NCBI GenBank assembly: GCA_018242605.1 | Contig: JAFEBP010000005.1 | Span: 830,861-894,860 of the forward strand | Reading direction: 5' to 3' | DNA from: Planctomycetota bacterium | GTDB taxonomy: Bacteria; Planctomycetota; Phycisphaerae; Phycisphaerales; UBA1924 | DNA: 64,000 nt | In this document: positions 25,850 to 34,910 of the stretch, in pieces | Layout: the number at the start of each line of letters is the position of its first letter | Numbering within the stretch: the first letter of the stretch is position 1 | Notes under the pieces: generated by a model | What the model was told of the DNA's origin: nothing | What the model saw: only the letters and a program-made list of their open reading frames with translations | Database searches by the model: none | Made by a program: the position numbers and the translations under genes

Positions 25850-28428
25850 CGCGTCGCTCCCGCCGGCTCTTGCGCCGGCTCATGCTCCGCCTCGGGCGCG
25901 GAACGCTTGCGTGGGGCTCGGTACGTCCCCGCGGCCAGTTCATCCTGAATCCGCTTCTTCTCGCGTCTCACCAGCCAGGGCTTCACGTAGAACGCCCAGG
26001 GGATGCCCACTCCCATCAGGATTCCGCCCAGCGCGATGATGTGGATGCCGGGGTTGTTCCCGACTCCCAGAATCGTGAAGCTCGCGAACGGGCGGGGGAT
26101 CATCCCGGCGTCGGCTTGCTGCTGAGTCTTGGCCCATCCCTGCGCATCCCACCCGGCCTGGCTGAACTTGAACTGGTACGGCGAGAGACCCGAACGCAGC
26201 CGTCCGAAGAAGTTGGTGATCCAGAACCGATCGTCCTTCCAATAAAACGGCGCGGTGAGCGGGGCGTTGAGTTTGGTCACATGCTCGAAAGTCTCGAACG
26301 TGGGGCGATCCGAGGTGGGAGTCACCCGCAGGACACTCTGATAGTCACGCGGCGATCCGCGATGGTCGTACGCGATCATCTCAAAGTCGGCGAGTTGGAT
26401 CGCGAAACCCGGCAGCGCGTGCTGCAACCTGCCGAACGCGAGCACCAGGGTGCGTCCATCCGGAAGCATCACGTCACGCTCTGAGTCCGCGCCCATGCCG
26501 AAGTACTTGGAGAACGGCAACCATGCAATCTGGGGCTCGCCGCCTTTGCTCGACGACACCTCTACCCCCAGCATCGCCTTGTCGTGCGTGCCGACCGCTT
26601 CTTTGTCGCGCCGGATTGCCTGTTCGTCGGCCGGGACCGGCCGCTGCACCTGGGCCGCGTTCTCCCATCGCTCGCCGATGCGCAGCGACACGGCCTTGAT
26701 CCCCAGGTCAATCCAGCCGTCGGCGGGCACGGGATCGATCACTCGAACGGCGCCCGCTTTCTGCCTCACGATCGCCCGAGTGTGCCCCGGGGTTGGCTCG
26801 TCCATGTAAACGTTGAGTTGGTCCGACTCGATCAACGAGATGCGGATCGCGGGGTCCGCGTCGCGCCGCTTGGGCATGCCGCGAGCGTTGAGTTCCTTGA
26901 GCATGTCCTGGCTGATCTGCGGAAACCTGTGATACACCCACCGGTCGAACGCTTCGCCGCCCGGAGGAGTCACCTGCACCACCGCCATACTGCTCTGCGC
27001 GTTCTCGTACCCCTTGGTAATGATCGGGAACGGAGGTTCTTCCTTGAGCTCCTTCACTGAGATGGCGTACCCGGTATCGCCGACGGAGATGCTCGCTCCC
27101 GCCGACGCAGGGAACACGGCCCGGAAGTTCTTGGCCGGGACCTCCACCACCAACGCGTGCAGCGTGCCCGGGGGCACCGCCTCGGACAAGTCCCGCCAAC
27201 GTTCGTCGCTCATACCGCCGGCGGCGCCGAGCGTGTACTCCAGCGAGACGGCGCCGCGGCTCTCGGCGATGCGCTCTTTGGGCAACAACGGCGGAAGCGT
27301 GAACGCGAACACAGGCTTGTCCGACACCTGCCCCTTGTCGTCCGGGATGCTGCTGTGCATGTACACCAGGCGTAGCGGCATGTTCTGACCCGACGACAAC
27401 GGCGGCAGTCGCTTCCAATCGATGACCGGGTCCGCGAAGAAGCAATAGCCCACCACGCGTATCGAAATGTCCGGATCGACGACCCCTCCGAGCACCGGCT
27501 TGCACGCGATGTTCAACGCACCGCGGCTGGGAACCGCCCACGGCTCCTCGCGCCCGCTCACATCCCACGCGGACTCGCCCGAGAAAGCCCCCAGGTTGTA
27601 GTTGTTGTACCGGGGCACGCCGGTGAGCGGGCAGTAGTCCCACACTCCGCCGCCGGGGCCCACGTACAGAGCGACGCGCGTATTGTCGAAGAAGCGGTCC
27701 TGAGGCGGACCGATCGTGGGCTTGCCGGTCGTCGGATCGACGCGGCCCGCGAACAGGATGGTGTCGCCCTCACGCTTGAGGCCGCTGTAATACACGCTGC
27801 CCAGTGCGATTGTCACGATGCCCGTGTGCACGGTCAGCACGCCCAGGTTCTTGAAGGTGAACTCAATCCGCCGGATCGTCGAAACGACCATGTTCACCAC
27901 GAACAGCAGCAGGATCACTCGCAGCGGCCACCACGAGTAATACTCCAGTTCCGACATCTCCATTCCCGGCAGCCGGCGAACGGTCACCGCGCCGTACTCC
28001 TTGACGAACGCCGCGAAGAGTCGGAATCCCTTTCCGGTCGCCGGGTCGTATTGCAGGACCGGCCACACGAACGCCCACCAGAGCCAGGCGCCAAAGGCGA
28101 TGAGGCTCAGCCCCGCGACAAACGTTGCGATGAAGAGCACCGGGCTGCGGCGTGACCGGTTGGCCTTCACCGCCAACCACATCGGGACCGCCGCGACGGC
28201 CGCGACGACGCCCAGCAGCGTGAGCCCGTAGAGCAGCACCGTGGGCACCAGGGCCAGCAGCCCGACCGGCACGCTGGCCGAGATCCCGTATAGCACGACC
28301 AGCAGCAGGAGCACCACCGCGAGCGTGATGGTGCTGAACACATGCAACAGCACCCGCACGGGCCACAGGAGCGGCCCTTTCAGGTTGGCTTGGTCCCAGG
28401 CTTGAGATTCTCTCCACTTGGCGCTCAT
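25846..28428 (-). CDS. resB: Cytochrome c biogenesis protein ResB-like
   Basis: An 860-aa membrane protein forming the System II haem lyase with CcsA. The ATG at 28428 is chosen; codons upstream look non-coding. Two N-terminal membrane segments (about 25-55 and 58-85), a third near 105-130 and a fourth near 195-225 (RIEFTFKNLGVLTVHTGIV) are followed by a periplasmic domain of roughly 550 residues and a final helix near 805-825 (HIIALGGILMGVGIPWAFYV). That matches ResB topology with an unusually large periplasmic insert. The basic C-terminal tail lies in the cytoplasm. It is co-transcribed and translationally coupled with ccsA. Confidence 0.85.
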   Translation of the reverse strand: MSAKWRESQAWDQANLKGPLLWPVRVLLHVFSTITLAVVLLLLVVLYGISASVPVGLLALVPTVLLYGLTLLGVVAAVAAVPMWLAVKANRSRRSPVLFIATFVAGLSLIAFGAWLWWAFVWPVLQYDPATGKGFRLFAAFVKEYGAVTVRRLPGMEMSELEYYSWWPLRVILLLFVVNMVVSTIRRIEFTFKNLGVLTVHTGIVTIALGSVYYSGLKREGDTILFAGRVDPTTGKPTIGPPQDRFFDNTRVALYVGPGGGVWDYCPLTGVPRYNNYNLGAFSGESAWDVSGREEPWAVPSRGALNIACKPVLGGVVDPDISIRVVGYCFFADPVIDWKRLPPLSSGQNMPLRLVYMHSSIPDDKGQVSDKPVFAFTLPPLLPKERIAESRGAVSLEYTLGAAGGMSDERWRDLSEAVPPGTLHALVVEVPAKNFRAVFPASAGASISVGDTGYAISVKELKEEPPFPIITKGYENAQSSMAVVQVTPPGGEAFDRWVYHRFPQISQDMLKELNARGMPKRRDADPAIRISLIESDQLNVYMDEPTPGHTRAIVRQKAGAVRVIDPVPADGWIDLGIKAVSLRIGERWENAAQVQRPVPADEQAIRRDKEAVGTHDKAMLGVEVSSSKGGEPQIAWLPFSKYFGMGADSERDVMLPDGRTLVLAFGRLQHALPGFAIQLADFEMIAYDHRGSPRDYQSVLRVTPTSDRPTFETFEHVTKLNAPLTAPFYWKDDRFWITNFFGRLRSGLSPYQFKFSQAGWDAQGWAKTQQQADAGMIPRPFASFTILGVGNNPGIHIIALGGILMGVGIPWAFYVKPWLVRREKKRIQDELAAGTYRAPRKRSAPEAEHEPAQEPAGATR

Positions 28429-28542
28429 GCTGTATCTTCGGCCTTCCGGCAAGGTGCTGCTGATGACCCCAGTTGCGTACTTCTCTTCGCAGCGGGACAT
28501 CCGCCGGAGTACAGCCAACATCCATTTTTCCGCCGGATCGGG

Positions 28543-29940
28543 CTATTTCCCGATCAACAGCAGTTCGGGGCGTTGGTTCCCCATCATGATACGGTCCAGC
28601 GGAAGGTCCAGTGCCTGCCCGCCTTCGGGCTTCTGCACCGCCACCGCCACGATCCCGGCGATGTGCGCCCCTCGTTTGAACGTGAAAGACAGGGGATCCA
28701 GCCCCAGCACCGTCGCCCCGTCCATGGTCGCCATCCCCAGTAGGGTGATCGCCCTGATTGCGTCCCGTCTGTAGAGCAGCCGCATTTCCTCCAGAATCGA
28801 CATTGATGCGGTCGTGGAGCCGGTCTCGGGGTCGCGTGTGGGCGGCAGATTCACGATCGAGTCGGTGCCCATGCCGACATGCACGCCGCAGAACATCATG
28901 TCCAGGTACCGGTGCGGTCCGAACTTTTCGGCCGCTTCAAAGTACGATGCGCATCGCGGGCAAAATACGACCCCCGTCCGTGAACCCGCGAGTTCAAAGA
29001 TGTCCCGGTCCGTCGCGTAGTTCACGTGAGCCGCCGTGAAGTCGCCGTAGTTCAGCACGGGGGACAGGTGCTCGACCGGCGACTTCTCCTGCCCCACGTC
29101 GCTCACGATCGCATCGTCCCACACGCCCAGTTTCGTCAGCAGGTCTCTCTGCGGGCCGGTGCCCCGGGCCACGAACTCGACTTCTGACGGCGACTCGGAG
29201 AGGTGGGTGGAGAGCGGCAAGCCGTAGCGTTGGGCCAGTTCCACGCCCTTCATGTACGCCCGGCGCGACACGGAGTACGGAGCGTGCGGCTGCACACCGA
29301 ACCGCATCCGAGAGCCCGCGCCGCGCGACGCCGCGAAGCGGACGCCCTCTTCAACTGCCTCTGCCATGCCCCGGGTGCCGGCCTCTTCCCCCTTGCCGAT
29401 CGCGAAGTACTCCAGATAACTGACGCCCCACAGCGGCGACCGCAGCAATTCCTCGTAGGGAGCCAGTCGGGGCACCCCCGCGGCGGAACCGGCGATATCC
29501 CCCACCGCCACGACGCCCCCGGCAAGCGCTAGTTCGACTCCCATCCGCACCGCCGCGGCGATCGATTCGTCGTCCTGCCTGCGTCCGGCGCGCACAACGT
29601 CTACAAACCCCACGAATCCGCGGGCGGGGTCGTACGGCCTGGGACCGATGTGCGTGAGGTCAAGATGCGTGTGCGCGTTGACAAGGCCGGGGATCAGCAC
29701 CGAGTTGGGCAGATTGACCACCCGTGCACCCGCCGCGGCGGCATGGCGATCGACCATCGAGGTGGGCCCGGCGGCGAGTACTTTGGTCTTGGCGTGGATC
29801 GCCGCGTGATCGCGGATCGCGATCGGCGAGTCATCGGAAATTTCGATGAGCAGCGAGCCCGGCGACGCGGACACGGCGAGCGCGTCTTCGATCGCCAGGC
29901 AGTTGAAACGGAGAATCGACGTGGCGGTGTGATCGGGCAT
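28543..29940 (-). CDS. Metal-dependent amidohydrolase / deaminase
   Basis: A 465-aa protein of the TRZ/ATZ/aminodeoxyfutalosine-deaminase branch of the amidohydrolase superfamily. Metal and catalytic motifs are in order: LIPGLVNAHTHLDL, QPHAPYSVS, STHLSESPSE, FTAAHVNYA and HVGMGTDSIVNLP. The typical substrate is an amino-purine or triazine, deaminated with release of ammonia. A role in the futalosine menaquinone route (MqnX) or in S-adenosylhomocysteine/adenosine salvage is possible, but no mqn genes are nearby. The ATG at 29940 is preferred, since the small N-terminal beta domain starts just after it. Confidence 0.82.
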   Translation of the reverse strand: MPDHTATSILRFNCLAIEDALAVSASPGSLLIEISDDSPIAIRDHAAIHAKTKVLAAGPTSMVDRHAAAAGARVVNLPNSVLIPGLVNAHTHLDLTHIGPRPYDPARGFVGFVDVVRAGRRQDDESIAAAVRMGVELALAGGVVAVGDIAGSAAGVPRLAPYEELLRSPLWGVSYLEYFAIGKGEEAGTRGMAEAVEEGVRFAASRGAGSRMRFGVQPHAPYSVSRRAYMKGVELAQRYGLPLSTHLSESPSEVEFVARGTGPQRDLLTKLGVWDDAIVSDVGQEKSPVEHLSPVLNYGDFTAAHVNYATDRDIFELAGSRTGVVFCPRCASYFEAAEKFGPHRYLDMMFCGVHVGMGTDSIVNLPPTRDPETGSTTASMSILEEMRLLYRRDAIRAITLLGMATMDGATVLGLDPLSFTFKRGAHIAGIVAVAVQKPEGGQALDLPLDRIMMGNQRPELLLIGK

Positions 29941-30207
29941 TGGACAGTGCCGGGAGGGTACGCGCGTACTCCTTGGCACTTTCCGCCTGATCAGGTTCTT
30001 ACTGCCACCGACGCGAAGCCTTGACGCAACGCCGCGGCCCTCAGAGGACGGCAACAGTGCGTGCGGCGGAACGCGCGTGAACCCTCAATAGCACTGCACC
30101 GACGAGTTTGCACCGCGCCCGCACGACCGCCCGCCGGCATCGGCCCGCGTGAAACGCGGGGGATGAACGAGAGGCGTGGTCGCTGCGGCGCATGCCGCCG
30201 CCGATTA

Positions 30208-30423
30208 TCAAACCGGGGGAATCGGTGTCGCCCGGCCGAACGCGCTGTTGGAACGCGGCGGCTGTGCCGGCTGAGGAATCGGGATCGGCCGGCTGGTTTC
30301 ACCCACCGTCTGGTGCATCGGCGGAGCGGGTGTGGTCCGCTTCTGCCGAAGCTGATCGATCGAGCGATCCAGCTTGCCGAGGATGTTCTTGACTTGGTTG
30401 AATGTTTTCTCTGATGGACCCAT
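30208..30423 (-). CDS. Small 71-aa protein, unknown
   Basis: A short gene that stands out because of a perfect Shine-Dalgarno AAGGAGG 10 bp before its ATG at 30423. The predicted protein starts MGPSEKTFNQVKNILGKLDR, a basic amphipathic helix continuing through SIDQLRQKR. It then turns into a Pro/Ser-rich unstructured tail (TPAPPMHQT, PIPIPQPAQPP). No signal peptide or membrane helix is present. It is divergent from the UgpC-type ATPase gene at 30637. The function is not recognised. A helix of this kind could mediate protein or nucleic-acid binding; that is conjecture. Confidence 0.62.
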   Translation of the reverse strand: MGPSEKTFNQVKNILGKLDRSIDQLRQKRTTPAPPMHQTVGETSRPIPIPQPAQPPRSNSAFGRATPIPPV

Positions 30424-30636
30424 AACGAATGTGCCTCCTTGCACGGGACAACCATCGGAGGCTGCGGGCTTCCGCTGGTGTTTCGCGGCATCGCAAATCC
30501 CATTCGGCGTTGAAACGTGCCGGTTGTGCGGATTACGCCGCCGCGAGTGCGGCTCGGCGCTGTCGGGTTGGGTCGGATTTCTCCCCTCCGGCCCTACTTG
30601 GCAGAACGCCAGACTAGTTGGTACCCTGATGCACCA

Positions 30637-31755
30637 ATGGCTCAGGTCACACTCTCCAACGTACGCAAGGCATACCCCAGCGGTTTCGAGGCAGTCAAAG
30701 ACCTCAGTCTCGACATCCGGGACGGGGAGTTCCTTGTGCTGGTCGGACCATCGGGCTGCGGGAAATCGACCACTCTGCGGATGATCGCGGGACTGGAGGA
30801 AGTCACCTCGGGCAACATCTCGATCGGCGGGCGGATAGTCAACGATGTGCACCCCAAGGACCGGGACATCGCGATGGTGTTCCAGAACTACGCGCTGTAC
30901 CCCCACATGACGGTGTACAAAAACATGGCCTTCGCGCTCTCGCTGCGGAAGGTCCCCAAGGCCGAGATCGAACGCCGCGTGCATGAAGCGGCACGCACGC
31001 TGGGCATCGAGGAGTTGCTCGATCGCAAGCCCAAGGCCCTCTCGGGCGGGCAGCGCCAGCGTGTGGCCGTGGGCCGCGCCATCGTGCGTGAACCCAAGGC
31101 CTTCCTGTTCGATGAGCCCCTCTCGAACCTCGACGCCAAGCTCCGCGTGACGACACGCGCGGAACTCAAGGCGCTGCACCTGCGCCTCAAGACCACGACC
31201 ATCTACGTCACCCACGACCAGGAGGAGGCGATGACCTTGGGAGACCGGATCGTGGTGATGAGCAAGGGCACGATCCAACAGGCCGGGCCGCCGCTGGAGG
31301 TGTACCGGACGCCCGCGAACAGGTTTGTCGCCGGATTCGTCGGCACCCCCCCCATGAACTTCTTCGATGGGCAGTTCTCACGCGACAGCGAGGGACTGTG
31401 GTTCGTCGAAGGATCCAACGACGCGCAGGGACGTCCGTGTCGCGCACGGGTCCCCGATGATCGCGCCCGATCTCTCGAGCCGTACGCCGGCAAGCCGGTG
31501 GTGATGGGCGTCCGCCCCCAGATGCTCCACGAGGCGGCGGATTCCCCGCAGGCCTGGCGTCTGCCCGTTCGGGTGATCGAACCGCTGGGCGACGCGATGG
31601 ACGTCTACTGCTCCACGCCCAAGCACTCCCACATCGTCGCCCGCATCCAGGCCCACGCGCGGCTGGCCGCGGGAGCCGTCGCGTCGTTCACGATCGATAT
31701 GGGAGCGACGCACTTCTTCGAGCCCGGCGAGTACGGCAAGGCGCTCGGACGATAA
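30637..31755 (+). CDS. ABC transporter ATP-binding protein, UgpC/MalK type
   Basis: A 372-aa ATPase of the carbohydrate-importer (MalK/UgpC/MsmX) group. Walker [10 protein letters not shown] is at residues 37-45, Q-loop [14 protein letters not shown], signature [15 protein letters not shown], Walker [15 protein letters not shown] and switch His in [10 protein letters not shown]. The C-terminal TOBE-like regulatory domain is present ([18 protein letters not shown]). No permease or solute-binding gene is adjacent. It may therefore be a shared ATPase serving importers elsewhere in the genome, as known for MsmX-type proteins. The ATG at 30637 starts right at the conserved domain; no strong ribosome site is visible. 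Confidence 0.92.
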   Translation: MAQVTLSNVRKAYPSGFEAVKDLSLDIRDGEFLVLVGPSGCGKSTTLRMIAGLEEVTSGNISIGGRIVNDVHPKDRDIAMVFQNYALYPHMTVYKNMAFALSLRKVPKAEIERRVHEAARTLGIEELLDRKPKALSGGQRQRVAVGRAIVREPKAFLFDEPLSNLDAKLRVTTRAELKALHLRLKTTTIYVTHDQEEAMTLGDRIVVMSKGTIQQAGPPLEVYRTPANRFVAGFVGTPPMNFFDGQFSRDSEGLWFVEGSNDAQGRPCRARVPDDRARSLEPYAGKPVVMGVRPQMLHEAADSPQAWRLPVRVIEPLGDAMDVYCSTPKHSHIVARIQAHARLAAGAVASFTIDMGATHFFEPGEYGKALGR

Positions 31756-31914
31756 CCCAAAAACTCCGCCCGGGACGGGTGTGCGAGAAAAGGCGTTGAC
31801 GCCTGCAAACACCTCGCGCTGTCTATAGAAGCAGCCTCCGAACGCCGATCAACACCGCGGCGGCCCGCACCCCGCGGGTCTTGCCATTGCGCTTGCGTTC
31901 TCGGAGCGGTGAGC

Positions 31915-33981
31915 ATGACCGTGCCCTCGGGCCCAGAATCTTCAAACAACGCGAAGCCGGCGGCCCCCACGCCGCAGGCCGCGCCTGACATGCTCTCGGC
32001 CTTTTCAGAGATCGAGACGCGCATGGCGTCCTTCAAGGCGCTGTACGCCCAATGCCAGACGCTCGAGGCCGAACTGAGCACGCGTCAGGCCGAGATTACC
32101 CAGCGAGAGCAGAACGCCGCACGCCAGGCCGAAGAGCTGGCCGAGCGTGAACGCCACCTTCGGGATCAGGCCGACAAAGTCAAGTTGCAGGAGGCCGCCG
32201 CGCTCGAAGCGATGGAGCAGGCCAACGCGCTCACCCTGCAGTTGAAACAGCGTGAAGCCGCGGCGGCCGAGGAGTCTCAACGCCGGGAAACCGAACTGGC
32301 ATCGCGCGACGCCTCACTGAACGCGACAGCCGCGACGCTCGCCGAGCGAGAACGCAAGGCCGCCGCGGCGGAGGATTCGGCACGCAAGATCCGCGAGGCC
32401 GAGCAATCTCTCTCCAAACGCATCGCCGAGATTAATCAGCGTCAGCAACAGCTCAAAGAAGAGGCCGCGGCGATCGCCGAGTCGCGTCGCGCTACCGTCG
32501 AGCAAGCCGCCGCGCTCGAACGCGACCGTGCCCTGTTCGCGGACCAGCAGCACGATCTGGCGGTTCGCACCGATGCCCTCGCCGCGGACCGCCTCGCCCT
32601 CGAAACGCTCGAACGCGAACTCACCGAGCAGCAGCAACGCATCGCCGATCAGGCACGCGAACTGCAGGCCCGTTCGCAGCAGGCCCAGCGTCTGGCGGCC
32701 GAGGCCGCGGCCGGTCAGTCCGCCGACACGCAGAAGCTCGCCGCTCAACTCGCGGACGCCAACGAGCGAGAGCGGCTGGCGCGTGAAGCCCTCGCCGAGC
32801 AGAAAAACGCCGCGGAATCACTTCTCGAACTCTCCCGCGAGTACGAGGCCCTCTGGCTGCTCGAGCTCGAGGCCGGGGCCGAACGCTCCCCCGCATCCTC
32901 CCCGCAACCCGCTGCGAGCGACAGCGACGCCGAGCTCGTCAGCGTTATCGAGGGGCTCAAGGCCAGGCTCAAGGCCGAGATCGAGGCCCGCCAGTCCGCC
33001 CGGCAGGAAGCCCAGGCCGCGCTGAGCGAGCGTGATCAGGCCGCGACACGCGCGACGCGTGCGGAAGAACTGCTGCGAAAGGCCCGCGCCGAGGGCGGCG
33101 TCTCGCCTCCGGCCTTCGCATCGCTCGAGCGCCGCCGCAAGCGGCTGCGTGTCTACCGCGACCTGGTTCGCAAGCAGGCCATCAAGGTGCGCAAAGCTGG
33201 CGAAGCCGTGAAGCGTCGCTACGAGCAGACCGACCAGATCCTCTCCCAGCGCGCCGAGCTCGCCGCGGCCAGAAACAAAGTCCTCGAGCAGGAGCGCCGC
33301 CTCGCCAGCAACAAGGCTGTCTCCCGCGCCGCCGTGTTCGTTCTATGCGCCGTGACCATCCTGGGTCTGCTGGGCGGCATGAGTTGGGCGGTCTCTCGCG
33401 AGATCGCTCCGGCCACCTTTGAGGCCACGTCCGTGGTCAAAGCCGAGGGCCGCGATCGCGAGCTCTCGGAAGCCGAGTTGCATGAGTGGCAGAAGTTCCA
33501 CGAAGAAACGCTCGCCGATCCTCGCTTCCACGAAGCGGCCGCCGAGCGCTTCCGCAGGCAGGGCGACCCGACACTGTCCACTCCCGCCGCCGTCACAGAG
33601 CTGGTCACCACCCGCGTGACGACCGAATCCAACGCCGATGGTGAGCTTCGCATCCGCCTCAAGGGCAAGGGAGCCGAGCCCACCGCCCGCACACTCGAAA
33701 CACTCACGGCCGGGCTGCTCTCGTACGCCAACTCGGGCAACGGCCGCCGCGTCGACGGGGGCGCCTCGGTCGCCGCTCAAACCGCAATGGCCGGAGCGGA
33801 ACCGATCGATAAAGTCCGGACCATGTACGCGTTGGCCATGTTTGCCGGCGCTTCCCTGCTCGCACTCGTCTGCACGATCTTTGTCTGGAAACGCCTGGCC
33901 GGCGCCAAGACCGCATTCGAGCAGGACACCGAAATCGAGGGCATCCTGGACGAGAAGCGTTGGGTTCGTCCGGACCAGTGA
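31915..33981 (+). CDS. Membrane-anchored coiled-coil protein with Wzz-like C-terminus
   Basis: A 688-aa protein; the ATG at 31915 has GGAG 9 bp upstream. Residues about 25-360 are a nearly continuous coiled coil rich in Ala, Glu, Gln and Arg. After a break (about 320-345) a shorter coil precedes two membrane helices, near 475-500 (AAVFVLCAVTILGLLGGMSW) and near 640-665. Between them lies a periplasmic segment of about 140 residues that begins PATFEATSVVKAEG. That reads like the start of the chain-length-determinant (Wzz/GNVR) region after the first helix. A cytoplasmic coiled coil with a small Wzz-like module is inferred; the function is unknown. Confidence 0.65.
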   Translation: MTVPSGPESSNNAKPAAPTPQAAPDMLSAFSEIETRMASFKALYAQCQTLEAELSTRQAEITQREQNAARQAEELAERERHLRDQADKVKLQEAAALEAMEQANALTLQLKQREAAAAEESQRRETELASRDASLNATAATLAERERKAAAAEDSARKIREAEQSLSKRIAEINQRQQQLKEEAAAIAESRRATVEQAAALERDRALFADQQHDLAVRTDALAADRLALETLERELTEQQQRIADQARELQARSQQAQRLAAEAAAGQSADTQKLAAQLADANERERLAREALAEQKNAAESLLELSREYEALWLLELEAGAERSPASSPQPAASDSDAELVSVIEGLKARLKAEIEARQSARQEAQAALSERDQAATRATRAEELLRKARAEGGVSPPAFASLERRRKRLRVYRDLVRKQAIKVRKAGEAVKRRYEQTDQILSQRAELAAARNKVLEQERRLASNKAVSRAAVFVLCAVTILGLLGGMSWAVSREIAPATFEATSVVKAEGRDRELSEAELHEWQKFHEETLADPRFHEAAAERFRRQGDPTLSTPAAVTELVTTRVTTESNADGELRIRLKGKGAEPTARTLETLTAGLLSYANSGNGRRVDGGASVAAQTAMAGAEPIDKVRTMYALAMFAGASLLALVCTIFVWKRLAGAKTAFEQDTEIEGILDEKRWVRPDQ

Positions 33982-33999
33982 ACCAGGCCCTTCCTCAAC

Positions 34000-34031
34000 A
34001 AAAAACCGCCGCCCAAAATCGGACAGCGGTT
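34000..34031 (-). terminator. Intrinsic terminator after the sigma/anti-sigma operon
   Basis: On the minus strand an 11-bp stem (AACCGCTGTCC with GGGCGGCGGTT, two G-U pairs) and 6-nt loop is followed by a run of T residues. It lies about 80 bp past the stop of the anti-sigma gene. Confidence 0.85.
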
Positions 34032-34112
34032 CGTGCGTGACACGATGCGGGCCGCGGGTGTGGGTCGCCGCCGGCGTCGTGAATAGAGAGGGCCGAAGGA
34101 ACTGGATATCAA

Positions 34113-34910
34113 TCAGACCCGCGCGACCATCAGAATCGTGCCGGTGGATGCCTCGGCGCCGTTCACCGCGGCGACCAGCGCGATCCGCGCGCCTGCGTGC
34201 AGGCTCTTGGCCGAGAGATTTAGAAAACGCAGGCCGCGAGACCCTGCCGCGGGAACCTCGGCTACCTGCTGACCGACCTTGCCCGAATCGTCGACCATCG
34301 CGATTCGGTAGGTCTGGCCGGACCGCTCCGGCAGATCGCGGAAGACGATGCGTGCTTCCTTCCAATCAAAGTTGACGAGCACCGACCCCTGACCCCTGAA
34401 GCCCGGTTCCATCGGTGTGAACGCAACTCGCCTGGTCGCGGGCGAGAAGAACATGTCGTTCATCTCGTCCCCGCCCAGCGCGGAGAATACCTCGCGCTGC
34501 ACATCGGGCGTCACCATATTGCGGCGCATTTCTTCGTTCTGTCCCATCACCGAGAGGAAGGCCGCGCCCAGAACGACGCACACGCCGATCAGTCCCATCG
34601 AAGACGTACGCCAACCCCGCGACACCCTGGCGCTTGGCCGCATGACGATCTCGGAAGACTCGGAGCCCGCCTCGGTCTCGAGCATCGCGGCCTGAACCGC
34701 CGCGACGACCCGTGCACGCAGGTATTCCGGCGGCTCTACCCGCGGGAGCAGAAAGTCCAGATTGGCCCATCTCGCCTGCTCGGAGCGCACGTGCGCCTGC
34801 ACTGCGGGAGATGCGGCCGCGAACGCGGCGTTGAACTCCGCCAGTTCGCGTTCTTCGAGCAGGCCGAGCGCGTCGAGATGTGCATTTTCAAGCAAGCCTT
34901 GCAACGTCAT
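34113..34910 (-). CDS. Anti-sigma factor, RskA-like
   Basis: A 265-aa protein whose ATG at 34910 overlaps the stop of the sigma gene as ATGA. The N-terminal 100 residues are helical and cytoplasmic (LEERELAEFNAAFAAA is the anti-sigma-like zinc-less helical domain). One membrane helix follows (about 135-155, GLIGVCVVLGAAFLSVMG). The external C-terminal domain (about 180-265) has NFDWKEARIVFRDLP, TYRIAMVDDSGKVG and ends near STGTILMVARV, the pattern of the RskA C-terminal domain. RskA proteins hold their ECF sigma factor at the membrane until proteolysis. Gene order and topology fit that role. Confidence 0.8.
   Translation of the reverse strand: MTLQGLLENAHLDALGLLEERELAEFNAAFAAASPAVQAHVRSEQARWANLDFLLPRVEPPEYLRARVVAAVQAAMLETEAGSESSEIVMRPSARVSRGWRTSSMGLIGVCVVLGAAFLSVMGQNEEMRRNMVTPDVQREVFSALGGDEMNDMFFSPATRRVAFTPMEPGFRGQGSVLVNFDWKEARIVFRDLPERSGQTYRIAMVDDSGKVGQQVAEVPAAGSRGLRFLNLSAKSLHAGARIALVAAVNGAEASTGTILMVARV

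Noticed and set aside
30424-31278. The upstream part of a long minus-strand frame ending at 30208
   Set aside because: Only the last 71 codons, from the ATG with a perfect ribosome site, look like protein. The rest is antisense to the ABC ATPase.
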